Assembly: GCA_945613785.1 (NCBI GenBank)
Contig: CALZAJ010000031.1
Location: 1 to 11,635, forward strand
Direction: 5' to 3'
Origin: an uncultured Verrucomicrobiota bacterium
Lineage (GTDB): Bacteria > Verrucomicrobiota > Kiritimatiellia > RFP12 > UBA1067
DNA: 11,635 nt
Below, one piece after another: positions 1 through 4,958 of this stretch; position 1 is the stretch's first letter; each line of letters opens with the position of its first letter. The notes below the pieces were generated by a model. That model was not told the origin of the DNA. It worked only from the letters and a program-made list of their open reading frames with translations, and ran no database searches. Made by a program: the position numbers and the translations under genes.

Positions 1-1
1 C

Positions 2-1564
2 CACACGCCGACGGGCGGTGGCATCGGTCAGATCGCCATCGGCGCCGGTGGCATTGACATCGCCGTCGCGATGGCGGGCGGCGCGTTCCACATCCCGACG
101 CCGAAGGTTCGTGCGATCGTCCTCAAGGGCAAGCTCAAAAAGGGCGTCAGCGCCAAGGACGTGATTCTCAAGGTCCTCGAGAAGTACGGCACCAAGGGCA
201 ACGTCGGCTGGATCTTCGAGTACACGGGTCCTGGCGTCGCCACGCTTGACGTCCCGTCGCGTGCGACGATCACCAATATGGGCGCCGAACTCGGCGTCAC
301 GACGTCCGTCTTCCCGTCCGACAACGTGACCAAGCAGTTCCTGACGGCTCAGGGCCGCGCCAAGGACTTCGTCAAGATCGTTCCGGACAAGGGTGCGACC
401 TATGACGACACGTTCACCGTCGACCTCTCCAAGATCGAACCGCTGATGGCGGCCCCGCATTCGCCGGGCAACATCGTGACGGTCAAGTCGATGAAGGGGA
501 CGAAGGTCAACCAGATCATGATCGGCTCCTGCACGAACTCCTCCTATCGCGACATCCGCACGGTCGCCCTCTATCTCAAGGGCAAGCACGTTGCGGAGGA
601 TGTCGAGGTCGGCATCGCCTGCGGATCCCGCCAGGTGATGGCGATGCTTGCGAAGGACGGTTCGCTCGCGATTCTCCACGCGGCCGGCTGCCGTATGCTC
701 GAGAACGCCTGCGGCTTCTGCATCGGCGCCCACATGTCGCCCCGCACGGGCGCGATCTCGCTCCGTACGAACAACCGCAACTTCGAAGGACGCTCCGGTA
801 CGAAGTCTGCCCAGATCTACCTCGTCTCCCCTGAGACCGCCGCGGCGTCCGCGCTCACTGGCAAGGTCGAGCTGCCGACGAAGAATCCCGTCTCTGCCGT
901 TCCTTCTCCGAAGAAGTTCCCGATCGATGACGCGATGTTCCTCTATCGCAACACGGCCGGTAAGGGCGTGAAGGGCACGGAAATCGTCCGCGGTCCGAAC
1001 ATTGCCCAGGTCCCGAAGGGTGTCGCCCTTGCGGCCGACGTTCCGGCTCAGGTCGCGATCAAGGTCGGTGACAAGATCACGACGGACCACATCATGCCCG
1101 CCGGTGCGCGCCTCAAGTTCCGTTCGAACATCCCGCAGTACGCGAAGTACGTCTTCGAACCGTGCGATCCCAAGTTCCATGACATCTGCATGGCGAACAA
1201 GGACGCGGGTCTGGCGAACGTCATCGTCGCCGGCGAGTCCTATGGTCAGGGCTCCTCGCGCGAGCATGCGGCGCTCTGTCCGATGTACCTCGGCGTCAAG
1301 GCCGTCATCGCCAAGTCGATCGAGCGCATTCACCGCGCGAACCTCATCAACTTCGGCATCGTGCCGTTCACCTTCGTCAATCCGAAGGACTACGACAAGT
1401 TCGACGCGGGCGACAAGCTGATGCTCAAGGGCATCCGTGCGGCCGTCGAAGGTGACGGCAAGCTCGTGATCAAGACGAAGAAGGGCGACGTCGCGCTTCA
1501 GACGTCCCTCTCCGACCGCGAACGTCACGTCGTCCTCTGCGGTGGCCTGCTGGCGTCGCTCTAA
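2..1564 (+). CDS. acn: Aconitate hydratase, Aquifex-type single chain (5' truncated by window edge)
   Basis: Interconverts citrate and isocitrate through cis-aconitate in the TCA cycle, in the cytoplasm. The frame is open from base 2, so the ATG at 71 is internal: the codons before it read HTPTGGGIGQIAIGAGG, a conserved aconitase stretch. About 520 residues are visible; the family is about 640-660, so roughly 120-140 N-terminal residues lie left of the window. All three [4Fe-4S] cysteines are present: one in IGSCTNSSYRDI (codon 530-532) and two in ENACGFCIGAH (around 710-721). NFEGRSG follows, then the linker and swivel domain with GDKITTDHIMPAG and the active-site YGQGSSREHAAL. A swivel on the same chain argues for aconitase rather than two-subunit isopropylmalate dehydratase. 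The TAA is followed in frame by ten lysine-rich codons and then TGA (see findings). Family call is confident; the citrate/isocitrate substrate is inferred from the family. Confidence 0.95.
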   Translation, partial: HTPTGGGIGQIAIGAGGIDIAVAMAGGAFHIPTPKVRAIVLKGKLKKGVSAKDVILKVLEKYGTKGNVGWIFEYTGPGVATLDVPSRATITNMGAELGVTTSVFPSDNVTKQFLTAQGRAKDFVKIVPDKGATYDDTFTVDLSKIEPLMAAPHSPGNIVTVKSMKGTKVNQIMIGSCTNSSYRDIRTVALYLKGKHVAEDVEVGIACGSRQVMAMLAKDGSLAILHAAGCRMLENACGFCIGAHMSPRTGAISLRTNNRNFEGRSGTKSAQIYLVSPETAAASALTGKVELPTKNPVSAVPSPKKFPIDDAMFLYRNTAGKGVKGTEIVRGPNIAQVPKGVALAADVPAQVAIKVGDKITTDHIMPAGARLKFRSNIPQYAKYVFEPCDPKFHDICMANKDAGLANVIVAGESYGQGSSREHAALCPMYLGVKAVIAKSIERIHRANLINFGIVPFTFVNPKDYDKFDAGDKLMLKGIRAAVEGDGKLVIKTKKGDVALQTSLSDRERHVVLCGGLLASL

Positions 1565-1607
1565 GCGCTGAAGAAGAACAAGAAGATCAAGAAGTGAGGC
1601 AAGCGTT

Positions 1608-1642
1608 CGGAGGCGACTTACTTTTGGTAGGTCGCCTTCCGA
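1608..1642. terminator. Possible bidirectional hairpin between convergent aconitase and regulator genes
   Basis: AGGCGAC (1611-1617) can pair with GTCGCCT (1631-1637) around a 13-base loop, and the flanking CGG/CCG can extend the stem past one bulged base. It lies between the two convergent stops and overlaps the last codons of the leftward regulator gene. There is no clear U tract on either side, so a terminator role is weak inference. Confidence 0.25.
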
Positions 1643-2811
1643 TAGGCGAGCGGCGTCTGCTGGTAGTGCTTCTTGAAACGAAGCGAGAGGTGAGAGACAC
1701 TTGTGAAACCACAGACCGCAGCGATGTCCGAGACCGACTTGTCGGTGTTCGACAACAGCTCGGCCGCCGACGTCAGCATCAGACGACGAATCTCGTCGCT
1801 GAGGGACTGACCGAGCGACCGGCGCGCACGAATCTGCAGCATGCGCTTCGAATAGCCGATCCCCTTGGCAATCGCATCGACGGAGGCGCCGGTGGAAAGG
1901 TTGTGGTGCGCCCAGTTCAGTGCGCGCGCGACAAACGGATCGTCAATCGCATTGATGTCCGTCGACGCACGACTGACGACATGCGTGTGGGCCGTACGGA
2001 TGACCCGATTGCCGGGATGGCCCCGAAAGAGCTCCTCCAAGGCGCGACCGCAGGCATAGCCATGCGAGTTCTCGCGGGTGGAGATGCTGGAAAGAGCAGG
2101 TGTCGCCGTCTCGCAGATCAGCTCGTCATTGTCCACGCCCAATACGGCGATGTGGCCCGGCACGTCGATGTCGGCCGCGTCGGCCGCCGTTAGAATCTGA
2201 CGCGCCCGCAAGTCATGGGGCGTGAAGACGGCCGTTGGACGCGGCAAGTCCTTCAACCACTTGACGAGCCGCGGCATTTCACGGGCGAAGTCCTCGCGCT
2301 CGTCATCCATCAACTCGGGATAGACCTTGCAGGAATATCCTTTTGACTGAAGGAACTTCACAAAGCCCCGTTCGCGCAGACGGACCCATGGAGTCTTCTC
2401 GGACGAGCTAATGTAGGCAAACGACTTGAAATGACGCGCCAGGAAGTACTTGGCCGCCGTCTCGCCCTCCAACATGTCGTCATTGACGAACGTCACCGTG
2501 TTCTTCCGCGCGGGAATCTTCGAATGTGGCGAAAGGAACGGCTCGATGAGGACCGTCGGCAATTTGGCAGAGAGAAAATGCGCTCGCGCCGAAGGGTCGT
2601 CGATGTAGGCGATGATGCCGTCACATTTCCAATCGGCAAAGCACTTGAGACGCTGACAGACGAATCCTCCGAGGTCAAGCTGGAGACGCCAATTGTCGCC
2701 GTGACGCTCGCGGGCGTACTTGAGAACACCCTCAAGCATATGGCGCTGCGCATACGAGTTCGTCGGTATCGAGACGAGAATGCGTCTGGTTCGATCGTTT
2801 GACATGCCCAT
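1618..2811 (-). CDS. XylR-like transcription regulator (periplasmic-binding-type sensor + AraC helix-turn-helix)
   Basis: Predicted cytoplasmic sugar-responsive regulator. The N-terminal ~260 residues, starting near RRILVSIPTNSYAQRHMLEG, have the LacI/ribose-binding fold pattern, with TAVFTPHDLRARQIL and IAVLGVDNDELICETATPALSSI typical of ligand-binding regulators. The last ~105 residues form a double helix-turn-helix of the AraC type, including IAKGIGYSKRMLQ and VSDIAAVCGFTSVSHLSLRFKKHY. The LacI N-terminal DNA-binding domain is absent, which is the XylR arrangement. The frame stays open to an ATG at 2895, but the added residues are charged and low-complexity, and family members begin close to the RRILVSIP strand. 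The ATGs at 2811 and 2805 are therefore preferred; neither has a clear Shine-Dalgarno. No sugar gene is adjacent, so the ligand cannot be named. It is divergent from the winged-helix/HNH cluster. Confidence 0.88.
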   Translation of the reverse strand: MGMSNDRTRRILVSIPTNSYAQRHMLEGVLKYARERHGDNWRLQLDLGGFVCQRLKCFADWKCDGIIAYIDDPSARAHFLSAKLPTVLIEPFLSPHSKIPARKNTVTFVNDDMLEGETAAKYFLARHFKSFAYISSSEKTPWVRLRERGFVKFLQSKGYSCKVYPELMDDEREDFAREMPRLVKWLKDLPRPTAVFTPHDLRARQILTAADAADIDVPGHIAVLGVDNDELICETATPALSSISTRENSHGYACGRALEELFRGHPGNRVIRTAHTHVVSRASTDINAIDDPFVARALNWAHHNLSTGASVDAIAKGIGYSKRMLQIRARRSLGQSLSDEIRRLMLTSAAELLSNTDKSVSDIAAVCGFTSVSHLSLRFKKHYQQTPLAYRKATYQK

Positions 2812-2812
2812 T

Positions 2813-2818
2813 ATTTTA
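2813..2818 (-). promoter_or_regulatory. Possible -10 box (TAAAAT) for the XylR-like gene, leaderless geometry
   Basis: On the minus strand TAAAAT sits seven bases before the ATG at 2805, in a short AT-rich patch. No TTGACA-like -35 is seen at normal spacing. If it is used, the transcript would start almost at the start codon, which would fit the lack of a ribosome binding site. Confidence 0.3.
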
Positions 2819-2893
2819 TCAAAAAATCGCTCGCGGTGTTCGCGCTTTTGATGGTTTCTATCGTCTTTGTAGAAATTTGCGGAATCCGTTCCC

Positions 2894-3094
2894 ATGGGTG
2901 CTGCGTCGGCGAATCAGGAGCATGAGGCGATAAATGAGGCGATAAAGGACTCGCCGGGAATCAACAAGCCGAAACTTATTAAGCTTTTCGGAAAGAGTAG
3001 GGCCACCGTCGAACGAGCGATTGCCGAATTGGTTTCGGCTTCGAGGATCGAGCACAGAGGTAGTAATAAAACAGGTGGATACTATCCGCTTTAA
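2894..3094 (+). CDS. Small standalone winged helix-turn-helix protein
   Basis: A 66-residue protein that is almost entirely one winged-helix domain. Helices span about residues 8-45 (AINEAIKDSPGINKPKLIKL, then GKSRATVERAIAEL), and a wing ends in RIEHRGSNKTGGYYPL. The RGSxKTGGYY ending closely resembles the C-terminal winged helix of RecG-like/AlbA_2 ATP-binding proteins and of some Fic proteins, where it follows a large catalytic part. Here an in-frame TAG at 2870-2872 closes the frame upstream, so it is either a standalone DNA-binding protein or the surviving tail of a larger gene. There is no strong Shine-Dalgarno (GCGGAA lies 10 bases before the ATG). It is 14 bases ahead of the HNH gene and probably cotranscribed, so autoregulation is a reasonable inference. 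Confidence 0.65.
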   Translation: MGAASANQEHEAINEAIKDSPGINKPKLIKLFGKSRATVERAIAELVSASRIEHRGSNKTGGYYPL

Positions 3095-3108
3095 CCAGGT
3101 TTGTATTC

Positions 3109-3837
3109 ATGAGTCTACTTGTCTTCAGTTCAATTCAGTCTGCCGCGTATGGGAATCTCTTCGAGTGTTCGACGGCAGAGTCGAAGATTTCGGATGCGTT
3201 GTTCTCCTCAATGGCGCATGCCAATCAGGTTGGAGTCTGGGATGATGGCGAAGCCTTGTTCGTGGTCTCGCTGTTGAACACCGAAGGGTTGAAGCTGAAG
3301 TTTCCGGACTACGCGGCTTCGGATGGGCTTGTGATTCGGCACCGTAAGGACGACCTGACGGATCATATGGTGTTGCTGGGCGAAGTCTTCAGGACTGCGG
3401 CAACTTTACCGCCGGACCCAGGCGCAGTATTGCCCGAGCGAACGGAGCGCCAGAGCATTGTTCGTACGCGCCTTGGCCAGCACAAGTACAAAGTCGAGCA
3501 GCTCGATCTTTGGGACGGCGCGTGTGCGGTAACGGGTATAAGGGAGCCGTCGCTCCTGCGGGCTTCTCACGCCAAGCCCTGGAGTGATCCGACGATTACC
3601 GATGCCGAGCGCTTGGATCCGGCCAACGGACTGCCCCTGGTCGTGCATCTTGATGCGCTCTTCGATGCCGGGTGGATATCTTTTGCTGATGATGGGGCGA
3701 TGCTTGTCTCGCTGCACATTGAGTCTTCTGTCGTGGCACTCTATTCTCTGTCCTCCAACCTTCATTTGCGGATAGTTCCTTCGCAGGCGCAGGCGAAATA
3801 TCTTTCTTATCATCGCAATAAGGTGTTTCGCTCATGA
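3109..3837 (+). CDS. HNH endonuclease (HNH_2-type C-terminal domain)
   Basis: A 242-residue protein with a metal-dependent HNH nuclease domain in its C-terminal half. The signature in order is CAVTGI (C139), LLRASHAKPWSD (H154), NGLPLVVH (N173, H180) and LDALFDAGWISF, matching the PF13391-style pattern in which the protein ends with a YLSYHRNKVF-like helix. The first ~105 residues form a separate domain that I do not recognise; it may bind DNA or sense a ligand. The start at 3109 is the first ATG after the winged-helix stop and is preceded by only a weak CCAGG. HNH_2 proteins are often annotated as restriction-type nucleases, so a role in cleaving foreign or modified DNA is plausible but not shown. 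No methylase is adjacent. Base composition is lower in GC than the aconitase gene, which fits an accessory origin. Confidence 0.88.
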   Translation: MSLLVFSSIQSAAYGNLFECSTAESKISDALFSSMAHANQVGVWDDGEALFVVSLLNTEGLKLKFPDYAASDGLVIRHRKDDLTDHMVLLGEVFRTAATLPPDPGAVLPERTERQSIVRTRLGQHKYKVEQLDLWDGACAVTGIREPSLLRASHAKPWSDPTITDAERLDPANGLPLVVHLDALFDAGWISFADDGAMLVSLHIESSVVALYSLSSNLHLRIVPSQAQAKYLSYHRNKVFRS

Positions 3838-3947
3838 CGTTCTGGTATATGCAGGCCCATCCCGGCAGTCTGCCGCGGGAGTACAATGCCGACGTGATGT
3901 ATGTGGGCCAGGGAAGGGGCAAACCTCATCGATACAGTAGGCGGTGA
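3834..3947 (+). pseudogene. Third ORF of the HNH cluster, truncated after 37 codons
   Basis: The ATG overlaps the HNH stop as ATGA and has a good ribosome binding site (AAGGTG at 3820-3825, 8 bases upstream), the usual layout of a translationally coupled gene. The product starts MTFWYMQAHPGSLPREYN and continues to VMYVGQGRG, which looks like real protein. At that point the sequence enters a 14-bp repeat (3920-3933) shared with 4583-4596 and the frame ends with basic residues. I read this as the 5' end of a once longer gene cut by the repeat region. A genuine 37-residue peptide cannot be excluded. I do not recognise the family. Confidence 0.45.
3920..3933 (+). repeat. 14-bp repeat copy 1 (CAAACCTCATCGAT)
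   Basis: Exact match to 4583-4596 in the same orientation, about 660 bp apart. The GGxCAAACCTC core resembles the GGTCAGACCTC centre of the longer palindromic repeats further right, so it may be an end fragment of the same family. It coincides with the point where the ORF beginning at 3834 loses protein-like sequence. Confidence 0.6.
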
Positions 3948-3954
3948 TACAGTA
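3931..3954. repeat. 9-bp direct repeat GATACAGTA x2
   Basis: Two exact copies, at 3931-3939 and 3946-3954, with a 15-bp period. They lie just upstream of the tandem 11-bp repeats and could be a protein-binding site or simple duplication debris at the repeat boundary. Confidence 0.5.
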
Positions 3955-4012
3955 ACGCCGATCGAATCTTTTGCGCCCTCAGCTTTCGCGGAGGTCGCAG
4001 GACAAATTGCTA

Positions 4013-4048
4013 GACGTTAACAGGACGTTAACAGACGGGTTGTACAAT
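4013..4048 (+). promoter_or_regulatory. Candidate activator-dependent promoter: tandem 11-bp repeats plus -10 box
   Basis: GACGTTAACAG occurs twice head to tail (4013-4023 and 4024-4034), one helical turn apart, and each copy contains the palindrome GTTAAC. Eight bases later comes TACAAT (4043-4048), a good -10 hexamer. No TTGACA-like -35 is found at 16-18 bp. The tandem repeats sit where a -35 would be, the geometry known from Pho-box-type activated promoters. The protein that binds is unknown and the promoter call is inference. Confidence 0.4.
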
Positions 4049-4054
4049 TGGAGG

Positions 4055-4172
4055 CATCGACGGGAGGGCGGGCTTAACAGAAAGGAGTTTGTTGCCTATT
4101 TTGTTTACGCTACATGCGCCGATCTAGCTCTTCCGGGGCCTCGGGACACTGACGTCCCGGGGCCTTTCGTTT
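4055..4172 (+). ncRNA. Candidate small RNA or leader transcript (about 118 nt) ending in an intrinsic terminator
   Basis: The segment starts one promoter-spacing downstream of TACAAT (4043-4048) and ends at a strong GC hairpin with a T-rich tail. No convincing gene is encoded inside. There is a strong AAAGGAG at 4081-4087 followed four bases later by a TTG that opens only an 11-codon frame (4092-4127, to TAG), just before the terminator. The RNA could be a free small RNA, an attenuator leader with a tiny peptide, or just the 3' end of the HNH transcript. The next reading frame downstream is decayed, so no regulated gene can be assigned. Confidence 0.33.
4137..4172 (+). terminator. Rho-independent terminator
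   Basis: GGCCTCGGGAC (4137-4147) pairs with GTCCCGGGGCC (4154-4164) over 11 bp with one G-T pair and a 6-base loop. It is followed by TTTCGTTT (4165-4172). The T-rich tail lies only on the right side, so it acts on rightward transcription: either of the HNH cluster or of the candidate RNA starting near 4055. Confidence 0.65.
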
Positions 4173-4227
4173 AACGTGGCAAAGTCCGAGCTGATCAGTC
4201 ATGCCGTTATGTACGACTTGCCCCTAA

Positions 4228-4514
4228 TTTGCAAAATTGAGGATTATTTTGCCCTTGGCGGTTGGAGTATGAATTTTGGTGCCGCTGATGCGTGATATGT
4301 TGGAGACGGGAACGCCGCGCGATAAGATTTGCAGGAGCTGGTCCAGACAGATGCGCTCTTGGAGTATGCCATTCAGCACAATGATGTGCAAGAGGTCGAG
4401 CGGCTCCGTGCGAAGATGGCGGCGTTGTCGGCGTTGAGTGAGACGCGCGAGTGTCGGCCCGTCTTGAACGCCTGGGGACAGACCCCAATATGTGTGCAGT
4501 TTTCCGATGAATAG
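4228..4514 (+). pseudogene. Frameshifted remnant of a small membrane-anchored protein
   Basis: Two frames join into one protein-like sequence. The frame through 4321 reads KLRIILPLAVGV, then TGA at 4270-4272, then ILVPLMRDMLETGTPRDKI. The frame from 4329 continues QELVQTDALLEYAIQHNDV and then QEVERLRAKMAALSALSE. Adding one T to the TTT at 4328-4330 gives ...PRDKILQELVQT... in one frame, and the TGA could be a mutated TGG. The ancestral product would be a hydrophobic segment followed by an amphipathic, probably coiled-coil helix of about 40 residues. After ETREC the sequence runs into a GGGG/CCCC palindrome and loses protein character. Codons in the helical part end mostly in G or C, as in real genes here. 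No family recognised. Confidence 0.4.
4473..4487. repeat. Short palindromic element TGGGGACAGACCCCA
   Basis: Perfect 5-bp arms TGGGG/CCCCA around ACAGA. The GGxCAGACC core is shared with the palindromes centred near 4627 and 5934, suggesting one family of dispersed palindromic repeats in this part of the genome. It lies at the point where the decayed frame ending at 4514 stops looking like protein. Confidence 0.45.
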
Positions 4515-4582
4515 CGATGGTTTCGCTAAGTTGTCGATGTTTGATGGTCGACGGGCTTCCTCAAAATGCGGATTGAAAAGGT

Positions 4583-4596
4583 CAAACCTCATCGAT
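4583..4596 (+). repeat. 14-bp repeat copy 2 (CAAACCTCATCGAT)
   Basis: Exact match to 3920-3933, same orientation. The two copies bracket the segment that carries the tandem 11-bp repeats, the candidate RNA and the decayed frame. Copy 2 lies 13 bases before copy A of the 68-bp repeat, so the two may form one larger composite element. Confidence 0.6.
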
Positions 4597-4609
4597 TTTC
4601 GCCATCCAA

Positions 4610-4677
4610 TTCTGGCAAAACGGGTCTGACCTCCTTTGCCAAATCGACTGTGGGATTTTCTGTTTCGTTTGTATTTG
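4610..4677 (+). repeat. 68-bp dispersed repeat, copy A
   Basis: Aligns without gaps to 5917-5984, with 55 of 68 positions identical by my count. The left half is an imperfect palindrome around GGGTCTGACC; the right half contains the shared TGGGATTTTCTGTTTC. Compared with copy B its left arm is degenerate, so the hairpin is weaker. Confidence 0.7.
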
Positions 4678-4699
4678 CTCTGATCTTTGCTGTTTCAGG

Positions 4700-4736
4700 T
4701 TGAGTACGACTCAAAGTGTTGGTTGCTGCGCAGCAA
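4700..4736. promoter_or_regulatory. Two adjacent perfect palindromes, possible operators
   Basis: TTGAGTACGACTCAA (4700-4714; 6-bp arms, 3-base centre) and TTGCTGCGCAGCAA (4723-4736; 7-bp arms, no spacer) lie eight bases apart, about 115 bp upstream of the 35-residue ORF. Two different dyads this close and upstream of a transporter unit would fit repressor binding, but no regulator is identified. Confidence 0.3.
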
Positions 4737-4850
4737 ATTGTGATTCAGTTTGGCAGGCTATTTCAAAATCGGTTTCTTCTCCAACCGACAGAACGGACAT
4801 GGTGAGCTATCTTATACAGTGTCGGCAGTCGCCGATGGAAAGGAGTTGCA

Positions 4851-4958
4851 ATGACACTTCGTTTGGTCTTGATCTGTGTGGTTTCGGCGGTCGCCGTAAT
4901 CGGGATGTATTGGCTCGGAAGGTGTACCGAAGGAGGGGACGATGTATCCGAACGTTAA
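4851..4958 (+). CDS. 35-residue single-span membrane peptide, translationally coupled to the exchanger
   Basis: ATG at 4851 is preceded by a consensus AAAGGAG at 4839-4845 with 5-base spacing. The peptide starts MTLRLVLICVVSAVAVIGMY (residues 1-20) and ends GGDDVSER: one hydrophobic span of about 18 residues, two cysteines (9 and 25) and an acidic tail. Its last 17 bases overlap the start of the exchanger gene, whose own AAGGAGG lies inside this frame. The ideal ribosome site, membrane span and overlap together argue that it is real. It could be a small accessory subunit or stabiliser of the exchanger. Alternatively it could act mainly as a translational coupler. No family recognised. Confidence 0.55.
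   Translation: MTLRLVLICVVSAVAVIGMYWLGRCTEGGDDVSER

Larger units (their letters stand above)
4514..4850. other. Gene-free interval with repeats and palindromes
   Basis: I see no convincing gene here on either strand. Frames on both strands have unlikely composition (rich in Cys, Ser and Arg). The interval holds the 14-bp repeat copy 2 (4583-4596), copy A of the 68-bp repeat (4610-4677) and two short palindromes (4700-4736). The 115 bases before 4851 must carry any promoter for the membrane-peptide/exchanger pair, but no clean -35/-10 pair is visible; TATACA near 4813 is a weak candidate. Confidence 0.5.

Noticed and set aside
571..1421. Additional frames inside the aconitase gene (for example 648-971 and 1002-1421)
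   Set aside because: Arg/Ser-rich shadow frames caused by the C-rich third positions of the aconitase codons.
2812..2895. Start of the XylR-like gene at the ATG at 2895
   Set aside because: The added 28 residues are charged and not typical of the family, they would overlap the divergent winged-helix start, and an AT-rich -10-like patch lies inside.
4013..4034. Tandem GTTAAC repeats as an integron attC site or start of a CRISPR array
   Set aside because: Only two 11-bp units with no spacers, no integrase or cas gene nearby, and no long inverted structure of the attC type.
3971..4174. 67-residue rightward ORF
   Set aside because: It runs through the tandem repeats, the -10 box and the terminator stem, and its composition is not protein-like.
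4224..4592. 122-residue leftward ORF (and a 93-residue one over the same place)
   Set aside because: The rightward joined frames look more like protein and have better codon use, and the leftward ORF runs through palindromic repeat sequence. I keep this as a low-probability alternative.
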